64,000 nt of DNA from NCBI GenBank assembly GCA_963751695.1, contig CAVVVP010000002.1:546152-610151 (forward strand), given 5' to 3'. The translations under genes and the position numbers were made by a program. Shown here one piece after another: positions 63,022-64,000 of the stretch (position 1 is its first letter; each line of letters begins with the position of its first letter). The notes beneath the pieces were generated by a model. The model was not told the DNA's origin. It was given only the letters and a program-made list of their open reading frames with translations, and made no database searches. Source of the DNA: SZUA-22 sp963751695 (GTDB lineage: Bacteria > Bacteroidota > Ignavibacteria > Ignavibacteriales > Melioribacteraceae).

Positions 63022-64000
63022 ATGAATTTATTATCTATAAGGTATTCAGTTACAATAGGGCTATTATTTTTGGTATTTTTATTTGCTCAATCACCTCAAA
63101 ATTGGCAGAGTTGTTCCAAATAAATTTCTTCAAGAAGAAGCGATAAAAAGTGGTGTTAGTGACTTAACAATTTTCGCTGAGGAAATAAATGTAAAACTTG
63201 AAATACTAATGATAATACAACTATCAAAAAATTAGCAATATTGGTTGGTAATCCATCTGACAACAAGGTCACTGGATGCTACTTCAAAAGAATTCATTAG
63301 TATCTCTTAAAGGAATCGATGATGACGAAGGTTACTAAATCCTAACTTATAGTCAAGGGGAGAAAAAAAGGATTATAATAGCTGGGAATAAAGCAATTGG
63401 TAAGGTCTATGGCCTTTACTGGGTGTGGATCGAATGAGGGTTTACAAAACTATTCCAGATATAAATGTAATAAGAATTCCTGCGCTTAAAACACGAATGA
63501 GTCTAGCATGGGGTCGTCGACCATTTGGAGGCGGTTCTAAGAAACCATGCAGCAAGCTTTGCGTCAGAGTATAAATTGGGTTTCGGGTGCGCCCATATTG
63601 GATTTGGTCCCGTGGAATTCAGAACCGGAGAGTAGAACGATGCGAGCAATAGAATCAAAACAAATGAACTCATCGATTATGCATACTCATTAAAAATGAA
63701 ATATTTCTGCTTCGCTAATGAGTTTACCTATCACCCTTTCCCTGTTGAAAGGAGAATGATGCTACCCTTTCCCCATGCGATGATAATTTTTGGAATGCAC
63801 TCCAAGACAAATATCGCAAGCTTTTTAAAGCATCACCGAATTTGGATGGAATCAAGAAGTTTGTAATGATGACATCTCGGGCTTTTGGGATTCATATAGG
63901 GGTTTCGATCTTATGCACCAAGGTGAAGATTGTGACCTTCCCTATATATATATTTTAAAAATTTGTAAATACACTTGCAGATGTAGTGATTGATGAATTT
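63022..64000 (+). pseudogene. Glycosidase-like gene, frameshifted and cut by the window end
   Basis: ATG 63022 starts a signal-like peptide (VTIGLLFLVFLFAQ). Pieces in different frames follow: VVPNKFLQEEAIKSGV; IIIAGNKAIGKVYGLYWVWD, like the domain before GH20/GH67-type barrels; IPALKTRMSLAWGRRPFGGG; GFGPVEFRTGE; FWNALQDKYRKLFKASP; DDISGFWDSYRGFD. The order follows exported glycosidases of the type at 48288. At least four shifts or stops are seen. The end of the gene is not in the window. Confidence 0.65.

Overview
This is a low-GC bacterial chromosome segment, most likely from the Ignavibacteria or a related Bacteroidota/Chlorobi-group lineage. The evidence is two intact proteins ending in type IX secretion (T9SS) type-A sorting domains with the NYPNPFNPTT-type signature, a type-B sdhCAB operon, many short-signal lipoproteins, and a very large investment in multiheme c-type cytochromes. 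The lineage call is an inference from these traits. There are no tRNA, rRNA, CRISPR or intact insertion-sequence features that I can support.

Layout. 1-5.9 kb: the end of a xanthine-dehydrogenase-type operon facing a molybdoenzyme-maturation set (mocA-like, xdhC), a lone FecCD permease, obgE and an acidic protein of unknown function. 6-9.4 kb: sdhCAB. 9.7-27.5 kb: a cytochrome island with about 94 heme-binding motifs in seven proteins (91 CXXCH plus three wider-spaced). It has a plus-strand set (4-heme cytochrome, beta-barrel, 14-heme cytochrome, 7-heme lipoprotein), a NapC/NirT-type protein, and a minus-strand five-gene operon: membrane b-type protein, membrane-anchored ferredoxin/flavin oxidoreductase, 20-heme cytochrome, 31-heme cytochrome, outer-membrane barrel. 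That operon could carry electrons from NAD(P)H or quinol across both membranes. A PAS-sigma-54 activator is divergent from it. A textbook -24/-12 promoter with an upstream palindrome precedes an 11-heme lipoprotein and a double-rhodanese lipoprotein.

28-34 kb: a complete mrpABCDEFG Na+/H+ antiporter operon. 34-42 kb: a T9SS-exported endonuclease/exonuclease/phosphatase protein, SCO1 and PCu(A)C copper chaperones, a tripeptidyl-peptidase-II-like subtilase and an OPT transporter. 42.1-45.8 kb: a TTG-initiated 1120-residue protein resembling the pore-forming part of the anthrax protective antigen/binary-toxin B family, followed by LamG and T9SS sorting domains. The gene lies between two imperfect direct repeats of about 95 bp. 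45.9-48 kb: barrel, FMN-binding protein and small membrane protein. 48-56 kb: a glycosidase-like protein and two large lipoproteins.

56.3-64 kb is a zone of broken genes: a truncated polyamine-synthase-like membrane protein, a frameshifted UDP-glucuronate decarboxylase, and amidase, PHP-phosphoesterase and glycosidase pseudogenes, with an intact nitrilase and two small genes between them. Either real decay or poor sequence near a contig end could explain it. The strongest leads for new biology are the 20/31-heme conduit operon and the T9SS-linked protective-antigen-like protein.
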